Shown: positions 27,359-35,501 of the stretch, in pieces
How the letters are laid out: each line of letters starts with the position of its first letter
Numbering within the stretch: position 1 is the stretch's first letter
From: Methylophilus sp. Leaf416
GTDB lineage: Bacteria; Pseudomonadota; Gammaproteobacteria; Burkholderiales; Methylophilaceae
Length of the DNA stretch: 64,000 bases
Direction: 5' to 3'
Assembly (NCBI RefSeq): GCF_001424665.1
Contig: NZ_LMQS01000001.1
Location: 807,225-871,224, forward strand
Notes under the pieces: generated by a model
Databases searched by the model: none
What the model was told of the DNA's origin: nothing
The model's input: the letters and a program-made list of their open reading frames with translations, nothing else
Program-made: the position numbers and the translations under genes

Positions 27359-28408
27359 TTAAGCTGGTTTTATTAGCACCTGCAAATCATTGCCGCCGGA
27401 CAGGCTTCTATAAGAAGAGTTTATTTGTTCATGCGGTACACCCAACGCTACTGCACTCGCTGCATCCAATCGCGCAACCATTTCAGGGGGCAAACTGATA
27501 TCCAAAGCACCTAAGGTGGCATCTAATTGTTCTACTGTGCGAGGTCCTAATATTGGTATGATTGAAGTTGTCGATCTAGCGGCCTTGTCTAGCAACCAGG
27601 CAATAGCAATGTGGGTTGGACTAGCCCCCAACTCATCTGCAATGGACAAAATCGTATTGAGCAATTCAGTTTCTTTTTCTGACTTTTCAGTATGGACCAG
27701 CATACCTAGCTTAGTTAAGCGAGTGTCCACATGTTGATCCCGATACTTGCCTGTCAGAAAGCCTCCACCAAGCGGTGACCAGGTGGTAACTCCCAACCCT
27801 AAAGACTCTGACATTGGGATCAGCTCTCGATCTGGCGAACGTTCTGCCAAGCTGTATTCAATCTGAATGCCGATGATGGGAGACCACCCTTTCAAATCTG
27901 CCATCAAGTCCGCCCGTGCAATCCGCCATGCAGGAAAGTTGGAAAGGCCCGCATAAATTACTTTCCCGCTGCGCACCAAATCATCTAATCCACGCAGGAT
28001 TTCTTCCATAGGCGTGACACCATCACTGATATGCACCCAGTAAAGGTCAATGCGGTCCGTTTTCAGCCGCTTTAAGCTTTCCTCAACAGCGCGCACCATG
28101 TTCTTACGGCTGTTACCGGTTCTGGAAATCCCGGCATCGGGTGCAGTTGCATTGCTATATTTGGTTGCAACGACAAATTGATCCCTATCCGAGGCAATGA
28201 AATCACCTAATAATGACTCTGACTCACCGCGTTGATATGCGTTTGCAGTATCAAAGAAATTCCCACCCGCATTTACATACTGATCAAAAATCTTTTTAGC
28301 CTCTTCAGGCGCAGCGCCATGCCCCCACCCTGTACCGAAGTTGCCCGTACCCAGTGCTAACTCAGACACCCTCAATCCAGAATTCCGGCCAAATACTTTA
28401 AATTTCAT
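27359..28408 (-). CDS. Aldo/keto reductase
   Basis: 349 residues, a TIM-barrel NADPH-dependent reductase. It has GNFFDTANAYQRGESE (catalytic Asp and Tyr), VVATKYSN (Lys), DRIDLYWVHISDGVTPMEE with the catalytic-site His, and the C-terminal cofactor region IIPILGPRTVEQLD. Close to the YghZ/Tas-type group. Third gene of an operon behind HbpS-like and TetR genes (17 bases after the TetR stop), so it should share their repressor control. The substrate is probably a reactive carbonyl, by family analogy only. Confidence 0.93.
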   Translation of the reverse strand: MKFKVFGRNSGLRVSELALGTGNFGTGWGHGAAPEEAKKIFDQYVNAGGNFFDTANAYQRGESESLLGDFIASDRDQFVVATKYSNATAPDAGISRTGNSRKNMVRAVEESLKRLKTDRIDLYWVHISDGVTPMEEILRGLDDLVRSGKVIYAGLSNFPAWRIARADLMADLKGWSPIIGIQIEYSLAERSPDRELIPMSESLGLGVTTWSPLGGGFLTGKYRDQHVDTRLTKLGMLVHTEKSEKETELLNTILSIADELGASPTHIAIAWLLDKAARSTTSIIPILGPRTVEQLDATLGALDISLPPEMVARLDAASAVALGVPHEQINSSYRSLSGGNDLQVLIKPA

Positions 28409-28425
28409 ATGCGTCTTTCTTGATA

Positions 28426-28998
28426 CTACTCATTCAAAGTCATTTTTTTCGAGGTATCCAGAATCTCTTCAGATAATTCACTCGTGCCTGCGGCTCTAGC
28501 CAATATCAATGCACCCACCCATTGAGAAAACATGGCGATAGAGTTCTCGCGCTTTTCTTGCTCAGATTCGCCAGGAACAATCTTTGATAGAAGCTTAACG
28601 ACTGACTCAATACTACCTTCGAAAACTTTTTGAACTGTTATATCATGGCGTGACACTTCAGGCGCCAATGTTGAAAACACACATGTTGTAGCTAACTCGT
28701 CTCTATTTTTGGTTGAGAGATAAGAGCTGCCGATGCGAGCAAGAGGATTCTCAATTTCAGGATTGGCTATATGCTCTTCCCATCTTTTTAGAGTTTTATC
28801 GCAAGCTCGTTGGCAAGCTTGAGCGATCAAATCCTCTTTTGACTGGAAGGTTTTATAAAACCCGCCGACAGTCAATCCAGCACTTTTCATTAAATCAGCT
28901 ACACCAATACCATCAAACCCATGCTCCTTAAATAGGGTTGACGCAGTGTCTAGCACCAGTTCACGATTCTCTACAGATTTAGCCCTACTTACTCTCAT
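28426..28998 (-). CDS. TetR/AcrR family transcriptional repressor
   Basis: 190 residues with a TetR helix-turn-helix at about residues 13-58 (LVLDTASTLFKEHGFDGIGV, KSAGLTVGGFYKTFQSKEDL), similar to the YcdC/AcrR-type group that controls oxidoreductases. Second gene of the HbpS-like/TetR/AKR operon. Two 16-bp palindromes flank the operon promoter (29585 and 29637), which suggests autorepression. Confidence 0.92.
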   Translation of the reverse strand: MRVSRAKSVENRELVLDTASTLFKEHGFDGIGVADLMKSAGLTVGGFYKTFQSKEDLIAQACQRACDKTLKRWEEHIANPEIENPLARIGSSYLSTKNRDELATTCVFSTLAPEVSRHDITVQKVFEGSIESVVKLLSKIVPGESEQEKRENSIAMFSQWVGALILARAAGTSELSEEILDTSKKMTLNE

Positions 28999-29046
28999 CA
29001 GTGTTCTTTCACATGAAATCCAACTATTTTGCTGTGACTTTCGATA

Positions 29047-29550
29047 TTACTTATTTAAAAGTGATTGAATCGCATCGATACCCGCTTGAGCACAAGCAGC
29101 ATCTTGATCAGGCATGCCACCACTGACACCTATAGCGCCTAAAAATTCTTTACCAACGCTAAAGGGAATACCCCCACCTAAAGTAACGAAACCAGGCAAG
29201 TTAGCTAGACCTGGCGCTGGCCCACCTTTTTTATCCTTACCAAAAGAAAATTCCTCAAGCGCGCTTGTTGGTAGCTGCATGCCAGCAGAATTTAACGCTT
29301 TGAGCTTTGATAATTCAGCGGAAGCAATATAAGCGCCATTCATACGTTGAAAATAGATTGGATTAGCGCCTGCATCAACGATAGTAATGCTCATTTTCCA
29401 ACCTTCTTTTGTAGCTTTGGCTTGGCAACCTGCAGCTATCTTTTGCGCTGTTTCAAGATTAAGTACAGGCTGGGTTTCAAATGCATGCGCTTGGAAACTG
29501 ACACTCGCTGCGGCAAATGCCAGATTGATGAATAAATGTTTGGGATTCAT
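29047..29550 (-). CDS. Exported HbpS/GlcG family protein
   Basis: 167 residues from the second Met (29550). A signal peptide (LFINLAFAAASVSFQAHA) is followed by the HbpS/GlcG fold: LETAQKIAAGCQAKATKEG, ITIVDAGANPIYFQRMNGA, GGGIPFSVGKEFLGAIGVSGG. Relatives include heme-degrading or heme-binding HbpS and corrinoid-associated proteins, often paired with TetR-controlled oxidoreductases. First gene of the operon; the promoter and operators lie just upstream. Confidence 0.9.
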   Translation of the reverse strand: MNPKHLFINLAFAAASVSFQAHAFETQPVLNLETAQKIAAGCQAKATKEGWKMSITIVDAGANPIYFQRMNGAYIASAELSKLKALNSAGMQLPTSALEEFSFGKDKKGGPAPGLANLPGFVTLGGGIPFSVGKEFLGAIGVSGGMPDQDAACAQAGIDAIQSLLNK

Positions 29551-29584
29551 GTCCATGTCCTTTAGTAAATAGAAACAGCCATAT

Positions 29585-29652
29585 GATTACGACCGTAATC
29601 TAATAATAAAGGGGCTTCTTGCACAAGTCAAATTTAGATTATGAATATAATC
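29585..29652 (-). promoter_or_regulatory. Promoter with paired palindromic operators for the TetR operon
   Basis: On the minus strand, -35 TTGACT (29626-29631) and -10 TATTAT (29603-29608) are 17 bases apart. Two 16-bp palindromes flank them: GATTACGACCGTAATC at 29585-29600 and GATTATGAATATAATC at 29637-29652, sharing GATTAyGA...rTAATC. Their centres are 52 bases (about five helical turns) apart, so a dimer pair could sit on one face of the DNA. Confidence 0.82.
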
Positions 29653-29693
29653 TATTTTGCATAATCCTATGAAATATTTGCGCAGCTGTAACC

Positions 29694-29740
29694 AAGACCC
29701 TAGGCGTAAACCTAGAGTCTCTCATCTATAACTGCCTATC
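29694..29740 (-). repeat. tRNA-end-like remnant with GACTCTAGG hairpin
   Basis: Minus strand: a short degenerate stretch followed by TAGATGAGAGACTC and a hairpin GACTCTAGG/CCTAGGGTC. The TAGATGAGAGACTC junction is shared with the unit at 41186-41280. It separates the TetR operon from the KaiC module. Confidence 0.5.
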
Positions 29741-29776
29741 TCACAATGGAATCTAGCCCCAAAATTCCTCACGTCT

Positions 29777-29843
29777 GGATAATCCTTAGCCCTTTTAAAC
29801 CAACAACGTGTGGGATTATCCTGATAAGGTTGTAGGATAATCT
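29777..29843. promoter_or_regulatory. Three copies of a GGATWATCC element upstream of kaiC
   Basis: GGATAATCC at 29777, GGATTATCC at 29813 and GGATAATCT at 29835. Each is a near-palindrome of nine bases; spacings are 36 and 22 bases. They lie 93-159 bases upstream of the KaiC start, a sensible place for a regulator-binding array. The regulator is unknown. Confidence 0.5.
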
Positions 29844-29873
29844 CATGTAATAAGTTATCTAGTTATCTCTGTG

Positions 29874-29902
29874 TTGACGAGGTGTTACAAGACATGTAGG
29901 TT
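29874..29902 (+). promoter_or_regulatory. Weak candidate sigma70 promoter for the KaiC-kinase pair
   Basis: TTGACG (29874-29879), 17 bases, TAGGTT (29897-29902). The -35 is good and the -10 poor, which would suit a promoter that needs an activator at the GGATWATCC array. Confidence 0.35.
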
Positions 29903-29935
29903 GTGAACTATAAATTTAATTTTTACTAATATTTA

Positions 29936-31450
29936 ATGAACACTATTTCAGAAAATATCAAAATTGCAAGAACAGGCATAGAAGGGTTAGATGCTGTGCT
30001 TAAAGGCGGATTGCCTGCCGGCCGTTTTTATCTATTAGAAGGTGCCCCTGGCTCTGGAAAAACGACAGTTGCTATACAGTTTTTGATGGAAGGTTTGTCC
30101 AATGGTGAAAAGGTACTTTATGTAACTTTGTCAGAAACTGCTGAAGAATTATATGCAGTCGGGCAATCACATGACTGGAATTTAGAAACAATGCCATTGT
30201 TCGAGTTAGCACAGGCAGATGTTGCACTAAGTTTTGATCGTGAACAAAGTATTTTGCATCCTTGGGAGGTTGAGCTTTCCGAGACTATTAAATTAATCAC
30301 TGATAAAGTTGAAGAAATAAAACCGAGTAGAGTTGTTTTTGATAGCTTGTCAGAAATGCGATTGCTAGCACAGGACTCGCTGCGCTATAGACGACAGCTA
30401 TTGATGCTTAAACAACACTTTGCCTCAAAAAAAATTACGGTTTTACTCGTTGATGATATGACGGGAAATGCTGGCGAACGTGATGTGCATCTACACAGCC
30501 TCTGTCATGGAGTGATTACGCTAGAACGAAAAACACTTGAGTTCGGTGGAGCAACTAGGAAATTACAAGTTCAAAAGCTAAGAGGTGTTGATTTCATAGC
30601 TGGCTTCCACGACTTCGCGATAAAAAAAGGTGGAGTAAATGTTTATGCAAGATTAATTGCCTCTAAATTTCATACTGAATTTTTAGAGGAGCCTGTTCAA
30701 TCTGGAATAGATGAATTAGACAAATTGCTAGATGGAGGCATGCTAAAAGGCACTACTACACTGATTACTGGCCCTGCTGGCAGCGGTAAAACGAATATTG
30801 CCCTTCAGTATGTTGCCGAAACTTGCAAGCGTGGTGAGCGGGCCGTTATCTATGAGTTTGATGAGCGTATCGGCACATTACTTACCAGATCAAAACTTTT
30901 AGGATTTGATCTACAACAATATATAGCTTCAGGTCAATTAAACATCAGGCAGATGGATCCAGCCGAGATTACACCAGGTGAATTTGCGTGTTTAGTCAAA
31001 AAGGAGGTCGAGGAATTTGATGTGAAAATGATAGTAGTGGATAGCTTGGCAGGTTACATGTCCTCTATGCCACAAGAAAAGCAACTACTTCTTCAAATGC
31101 ATGAAATGCTGTCTTATCTCAACCAACAAGGTATCGTTACCTTATTAATCAATCCGCAACAAAGCCTTGTAGGAACGATGTCGGTGACAGGTTTGAATGT
31201 TAGCTATATAGCCGATACGGTAATTTTATTACGCTTCTTTGAATTTGAAGGCAGGATCAGGAAAGCCATATCCATCATCAAAAACCGTGGTGGTTCTCAT
31301 GAAGATACCATTCGTGAACTGAGGATCGACTCTAAAGGATTACGCGTTGGTGAAGTGTTAGATGGCTTCAAGGGCGTGTTAACCGGTGTACCAGATTACA
31401 AAGGCAGTTCAGATCAACTATTAGAACCACGCACAGATGATACCCAATAG
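29936..31450 (+). CDS. KaiC-like double-domain ATPase
   Basis: 504 residues in two RecA-like KaiC domains. Walker A motifs are GAPGSGKTT (near residue 37) and GPAGSGKTN (near residue 280), with SETAEEL and YEFDERIGTL at the catalytic glutamate sites. Aligned by eye to cyanobacterial KaiC, the autophosphorylation pair Ser431-Thr432 corresponds to Ser423-Tyr424 (NVSYIADT), so the serine is kept and the threonine replaced. No kaiA or kaiB is nearby. The next gene, a hybrid histidine kinase, overlaps by 14 bases, so the two are translationally coupled, as in many non-cyanobacterial KaiC-kinase pairs that signal without a clock. Confidence 0.93.
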   Translation: MNTISENIKIARTGIEGLDAVLKGGLPAGRFYLLEGAPGSGKTTVAIQFLMEGLSNGEKVLYVTLSETAEELYAVGQSHDWNLETMPLFELAQADVALSFDREQSILHPWEVELSETIKLITDKVEEIKPSRVVFDSLSEMRLLAQDSLRYRRQLLMLKQHFASKKITVLLVDDMTGNAGERDVHLHSLCHGVITLERKTLEFGGATRKLQVQKLRGVDFIAGFHDFAIKKGGVNVYARLIASKFHTEFLEEPVQSGIDELDKLLDGGMLKGTTTLITGPAGSGKTNIALQYVAETCKRGERAVIYEFDERIGTLLTRSKLLGFDLQQYIASGQLNIRQMDPAEITPGEFACLVKKEVEEFDVKMIVVDSLAGYMSSMPQEKQLLLQMHEMLSYLNQQGIVTLLINPQQSLVGTMSVTGLNVSYIADTVILLRFFEFEGRIRKAISIIKNRGGSHEDTIRELRIDSKGLRVGEVLDGFKGVLTGVPDYKGSSDQLLEPRTDDTQ

Positions 31451-33908
31451 TTTAATGGGTAAATGCACTGTATTAATTCTCGCTTCATTTGGTAAAGATG
31501 CCGAATATTGTCTCGCATTGTTAGAAACTGCGGGTATTGAAGCTGATGTAATTCATTCAGTACATGAATTAGCGCTTGCGATAAACGATAATACAGGCTC
31601 AATTTTGTTGACCAGCGAGTCAATTGCTCGAATCAATCTCAATGAATTAGTTGAAGCGTTGAATGCGCAACCAACCTGGTCAGATATTCCCTTTATATAT
31701 TTAGCACCGGCTAGGCAAGTATCTTCTTCTACAAACAGTGTTGCAGTACGTAATCTATTGCCCGAAAGAATCTCGAATGTCATGGTTCTTGAAAGACCGT
31801 TAAGTAGAGAGTCCTTAATTAGTGCCGTTAAGTGGGCATTATCTGCAAGACTCAGACAATACGTTATTCGTGATCAACTGGAACAACTGAGGCAAACATC
31901 TGAACAATTACGCGTTTCAAATGAACGTATCGATTTAGCACTCAATTCTGGCACGGTGTTAGGGACATGGATTTGGGATGTCCAACATGATGTTTTGACA
32001 GGCGATGAACGCTTAGCTAAAAGCTTTGGATCCAGCCCGGACGTATTCATAGAGGGAGTCGCTGTTGATACGTTTGTGCAATTAGTACATCCTCAAGATC
32101 AAGCCTATCTGAATCAGATGATTGCCAAAACAGTCCAAAATGGTGGAGTCTACCGAGCTGAATATCGTGTTAAAAATGGAGACGGAAACTGGCGCTGGGT
32201 TGAAGCCAATGGATATTGCGAATTAGACGCGCAGGGTGTGGCTATACGGTTTCCTGGTGTCCTGATCGACATAGATGAGCGTAAAAATGCAGAGGAGTCT
32301 TTAAAACAGAGCGAAAGTGAGCTTCGATTAGTCACAGACTCTTTACCTGTATTAATTGCATTTATTGATATGGAACGCCGGATCAAGTTTGTGAACAATG
32401 CTTGCGAAACTTGGTTTTACAGACATGAGAGTGATCTCATTGGCAATCAGATCGATAATTTTTTAGTGGAAAGAACTAATCATGGTTCTTTAGAGCACAT
32501 CGCTAACGCTCTAGCTGGCAAAATTGTTCACTGCGAACTTGTTTGGCCACATATAGACGGCAAAAGAAGAGAAGCCGAAGTAAGGTTTTTACCTCGATTG
32601 TCTGAAAGTGCTGTAGTTGATGGTTTTCACTTATTTGTAATGGAAATTACAGATCGGAAAATTGCAGAAGAGATTTACCACCAATCCCAGATCGTTTTAG
32701 AACAGCGCGTTGCTGAACGTACTTTAGCCTTACAAAAAGCTATGGATGAGCGATTGGCTGCAGAAGATGCATTGCGACAGTCTCAAAAGATGGAATCTGT
32801 CGGCCAACTAACTGGTGGAATCGCACATGACTTTAATAACTTACTTCAAGGTATCACCGGTTCATTGAACGTCATTAAAAAAAGTCTGCAACTCGGAAAA
32901 ACTGTAGATGTTGAACGTTATATTGATAATGCCTTGAGTGCATCTTTCAGAGCGGCTGGATTGACGCATCGGTTACTAGCTTTTTCACGTAGGCAGCCCT
33001 TAGACCCTAAGCCTGTTCAAGTCAACCCTCTCATTAGGACTATGGATGATCTATTAATTCGAACGCTAGATGAAAAGATATCGTTTGTACTAGATCTGGA
33101 AGATAAGCTATGGGAAACACTTTGTGATATCAACCAATTAGAAAGTGCAATTCTCAATCTGGCCATTAATGCTCGTGATGCCATGCCTGATGGTGGTCAG
33201 TTAAAAATTTCTACACGCAATGTAGTTGAGAAGAAGTTTGCTAGCCAAGATGATGCCGAGTTTGTCAGAATCTCTGTCAGTGATACCGGTACTGGCATGT
33301 CACCTGATGTTATTGAACGTGCATTCGATCCGTTTTTCACTACCAAACCTCAAGGTCAAGGTACTGGGCTTGGTCTATCAATGATTTATGGTTTTACCAG
33401 ACAGTCCGATGGATTCAGTAAAATAGAAAGTACGCTGGGTGCCGGAACTACATTGCATCTTTATCTACCTAGACACCAAAGCCAACACGAGGCCTTGCCA
33501 GCCACTGAAGTCTCAAACTTTCCCAATTCAATTACAGCTGATGGGCAAGTCATATTGGTAGTCGAAGACGATGAAATAATCAGAGCCCTTGTTGTAGACG
33601 CCCTTGAAGATGTAGGCTTTAAAACTCTTCAAGCCAGTGATGGCCCTTCTGGTTTGGACATCTTAAAAAGCAAAGCGTCAATTAATTTACTACTCACAGA
33701 TATAGGTTTGCCCGGTTTAAATGGCAAACAAATTGCAGATGCTGCTCTAGTTGATAGGGCTGAACTAAAAGTTTTATTCATGACAGGTTATGCAGAGGCT
33801 GCAGTTGCATCCTCTGGATTTTTACGTGAGGGAATGGCATTAATCACTAAACCATTTGAAATGGAATCATTGGTTACGAAAGTAACTGAGCTAGTTAAAA
33901 TTATATAA
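31437..33908 (+). CDS. PAS hybrid histidine kinase coupled to KaiC
   Basis: 823 residues. The N-terminal part (about 8-140) looks like a degenerate receiver. A PAS/PAC domain follows (about 165-285, with YRVKNGDGNWRWVEANG), then a second PAS (about 295-410), a coiled coil, HisKA with GIAHDFNN (His464), a HATPase (DTGTGMSPD, GTGLGLSMIYGFTRQS) and a C-terminal receiver with Asp755 (LLTDIGLPGLNG). The kinase core resembles that of the LOV kinase at 15840. A TAA-separated later ATG (MGKCTVL) could also serve as the start. It probably reports KaiC state or a PAS-sensed cue; no output regulator is adjacent. Confidence 0.92.
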   Translation: MIPNSLMGKCTVLILASFGKDAEYCLALLETAGIEADVIHSVHELALAINDNTGSILLTSESIARINLNELVEALNAQPTWSDIPFIYLAPARQVSSSTNSVAVRNLLPERISNVMVLERPLSRESLISAVKWALSARLRQYVIRDQLEQLRQTSEQLRVSNERIDLALNSGTVLGTWIWDVQHDVLTGDERLAKSFGSSPDVFIEGVAVDTFVQLVHPQDQAYLNQMIAKTVQNGGVYRAEYRVKNGDGNWRWVEANGYCELDAQGVAIRFPGVLIDIDERKNAEESLKQSESELRLVTDSLPVLIAFIDMERRIKFVNNACETWFYRHESDLIGNQIDNFLVERTNHGSLEHIANALAGKIVHCELVWPHIDGKRREAEVRFLPRLSESAVVDGFHLFVMEITDRKIAEEIYHQSQIVLEQRVAERTLALQKAMDERLAAEDALRQSQKMESVGQLTGGIAHDFNNLLQGITGSLNVIKKSLQLGKTVDVERYIDNALSASFRAAGLTHRLLAFSRRQPLDPKPVQVNPLIRTMDDLLIRTLDEKISFVLDLEDKLWETLCDINQLESAILNLAINARDAMPDGGQLKISTRNVVEKKFASQDDAEFVRISVSDTGTGMSPDVIERAFDPFFTTKPQGQGTGLGLSMIYGFTRQSDGFSKIESTLGAGTTLHLYLPRHQSQHEALPATEVSNFPNSITADGQVILVVEDDEIIRALVVDALEDVGFKTLQASDGPSGLDILKSKASINLLLTDIGLPGLNGKQIADAALVDRAELKVLFMTGYAEAAVASSGFLREGMALITKPFEMESLVTKVTELVKII

Positions 33909-34107
33909 GGATTACGATTGACTCCTAACTCAGCTACTGATTCTGCTCCTAAATTAAGCGATCAACAATTTCCAGAACCTTAACCTTTAATTGTTCTTGG
34001 CCAGGACGAGGTGCTTTAGCAACAGCAAGCCGAATTAAATCCTCTCCAGACACTAAGGTCTCTTGAAATTTGATTTCGAATAATATCCAGTTTATCTCAC
34101 TTCAAAC

Positions 34108-34197
34108 AAATAAGACCCAAGCCGTTAACTTTGAGTCTTTATCATTGGTCACCCTCTGTGAGTCGAACACAGGACCAACTGATAACTTATTGAGCCG
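34108..34197 (-). repeat. tRNA-3'-end-like remnant plus terminator hairpin
   Basis: Minus strand: GGTC CTGTG TTCGACT CACAG AGGGTGACCA looks like a T-arm, acceptor and CCA end, followed by ATGATAAA and a GACTCAAAG/CTTGGGTC hairpin. The 5' two-thirds of a tRNA is missing. Related to 24112-24197. It lies in the 362-base space between the KaiC-kinase pair and xthA, which otherwise holds no gene that I can see. Confidence 0.65.
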
Positions 34198-34270
34198 ACC
34201 ATTTGATTTTTCTGTATATAAACTCATCAAATGATCGCTCAGCCGAAAGCCACTACAACATAATATCCAT

Positions 34271-35062
34271 ATGAAGATTGTCACTTACAACATTAATGGG
34301 ATCAATAATCGGATTGAGCGATTATTGGAGTGGTTAGCCGAAACAGAGCCTGATGCAGTGTGTCTCCAGGAGCTTAAGTCAGAAACGAATAAGTTTCCAG
34401 TCAAGGCTATTGAGAAAGCGGGTTATGGTGCTTTATGGCAAGGTCAAAAAGCCTGGAACGGTGTCGCTATACTTAGTAGAGATAGTGAGCCACTTTTAAT
34501 ACGCCGCAGCTTACCCGGAGACCCCGCTGACAAACAAGCAAGGTATATTGAAGCGGCTGTAAATGGATTGATTCTGGCCAGTTTATATTTGCCTAACGGC
34601 AATCCCCAACCGGGCCCAAAATTTGACTATAAATTAGCATGGTTTCAGCGGTTGAACGTTCATGCTAAAGAGCTTTTAGATACCGGTTTGCCTGTGGTTC
34701 TCGCTGGCGACTATAACGTTGTTCCAACCGATCTAGATATATACAAAACCACTTCATGGGACGACGATGCCCTTTTACAGCCTGAAAGTCGTACAGCATT
34801 CGCAGATCTGGTTAAGCAAGGCTGGACAGATGCATTGAGGTCATGTCATCCCAATGAAAGCATTTACACATATTGGGACTACAAACGAAATCGCTGGTCT
34901 CGAAATGCCGGATTGAGAATCGACCACTTGTTACTGAGCCCGGTATTGGCCGCAGGTCTCCGAAATGCAAATGTGGATAAGGATTATAGAGGCATAGAAG
35001 GTGCCAGTGACCACGCGCCAACATGGGTGGAGTTTGATTGGGAGCCTGTGATTACAAACTAA
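34271..35062 (+). CDS. xthA: Exodeoxyribonuclease III (XthA family)
   Basis: 263 residues of the EEP endonuclease/exonuclease fold: MKIVTYNINGI, DAVCLQELKSE (metal-binding Glu), LAGDYNVVPTDLDI (Asp, Asn), RIDHLLLSP and GASDHAPTWVEF (catalytic Asp-His). It cleaves at abasic sites and degrades duplex DNA from 3' ends in base-excision repair. Full family length. It lies in the accessory region, directly after a tRNA-like scar, so it may be a second, transferred xth copy; the AT-leaning codon use fits. Convergent with cheY. Confidence 0.95.
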   Translation: MKIVTYNINGINNRIERLLEWLAETEPDAVCLQELKSETNKFPVKAIEKAGYGALWQGQKAWNGVAILSRDSEPLLIRRSLPGDPADKQARYIEAAVNGLILASLYLPNGNPQPGPKFDYKLAWFQRLNVHAKELLDTGLPVVLAGDYNVVPTDLDIYKTTSWDDDALLQPESRTAFADLVKQGWTDALRSCHPNESIYTYWDYKRNRWSRNAGLRIDHLLLSPVLAAGLRNANVDKDYRGIEGASDHAPTWVEFDWEPVITN

Positions 35063-35108
35063 TTTTTTTCATGAACTCCATTTGAGTTGAGATTCATGCA
35101 AATCAAGC

Positions 35109-35501
35109 TTAGCCTTTATCAATTTTCTCAAAAATTTTAGTTAATTTGTCTTCCAAAGTTGCTGAGGTGAATGGCTTCACTACATAACCACTGGCTTTGG
35201 CTTGGGCGGCGGCAATAATATTTTCTTTTTTTGCTTCCGCCGTCACCATAAGAACAGGCAAATTACACAATTTAGGGTCGGCACGAATGTTTTGAAGCAT
35301 AGTAAGACCATCCATATTAGGCATATTCCAATCAGACACTACAAACTCGAAATTACCGTCGCGAAGCTTTTCTAGCGCTTCAACACCATCTTCAGCTTCC
35401 TCTACATTGTTATAGCCGAGTTCCTTCAGTAAATTACGTACAATTCTTCGCATTGTAGAGAAATCGTCTACCACCAGAAATTTAGTATTTGGGTTACCCA
35501 C
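35109..35501 (-). CDS. cheY: CheY-type chemotaxis response regulator
   Basis: 130 residues, a single receiver domain. Residues Asp12, Asp13, Asp57 (phosphorylation), Thr87, Tyr106 and Lys109 fall at the same numbers as in E. coli CheY, and [14 protein letters not shown] and [12 protein letters not shown] are near-identical to CheY. Phosphorylated CheY binds FliM and switches motor direction. No chemotaxis or flagellar gene is adjacent, so it is an orphan copy here. Confidence 0.94.
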   Translation of the reverse strand: MGNPNTKFLVVDDFSTMRRIVRNLLKELGYNNVEEAEDGVEALEKLRDGNFEFVVSDWNMPNMDGLTMLQNIRADPKLCNLPVLMVTAEAKKENIIAAAQAKASGYVVKPFTSATLEDKLTKIFEKIDKG

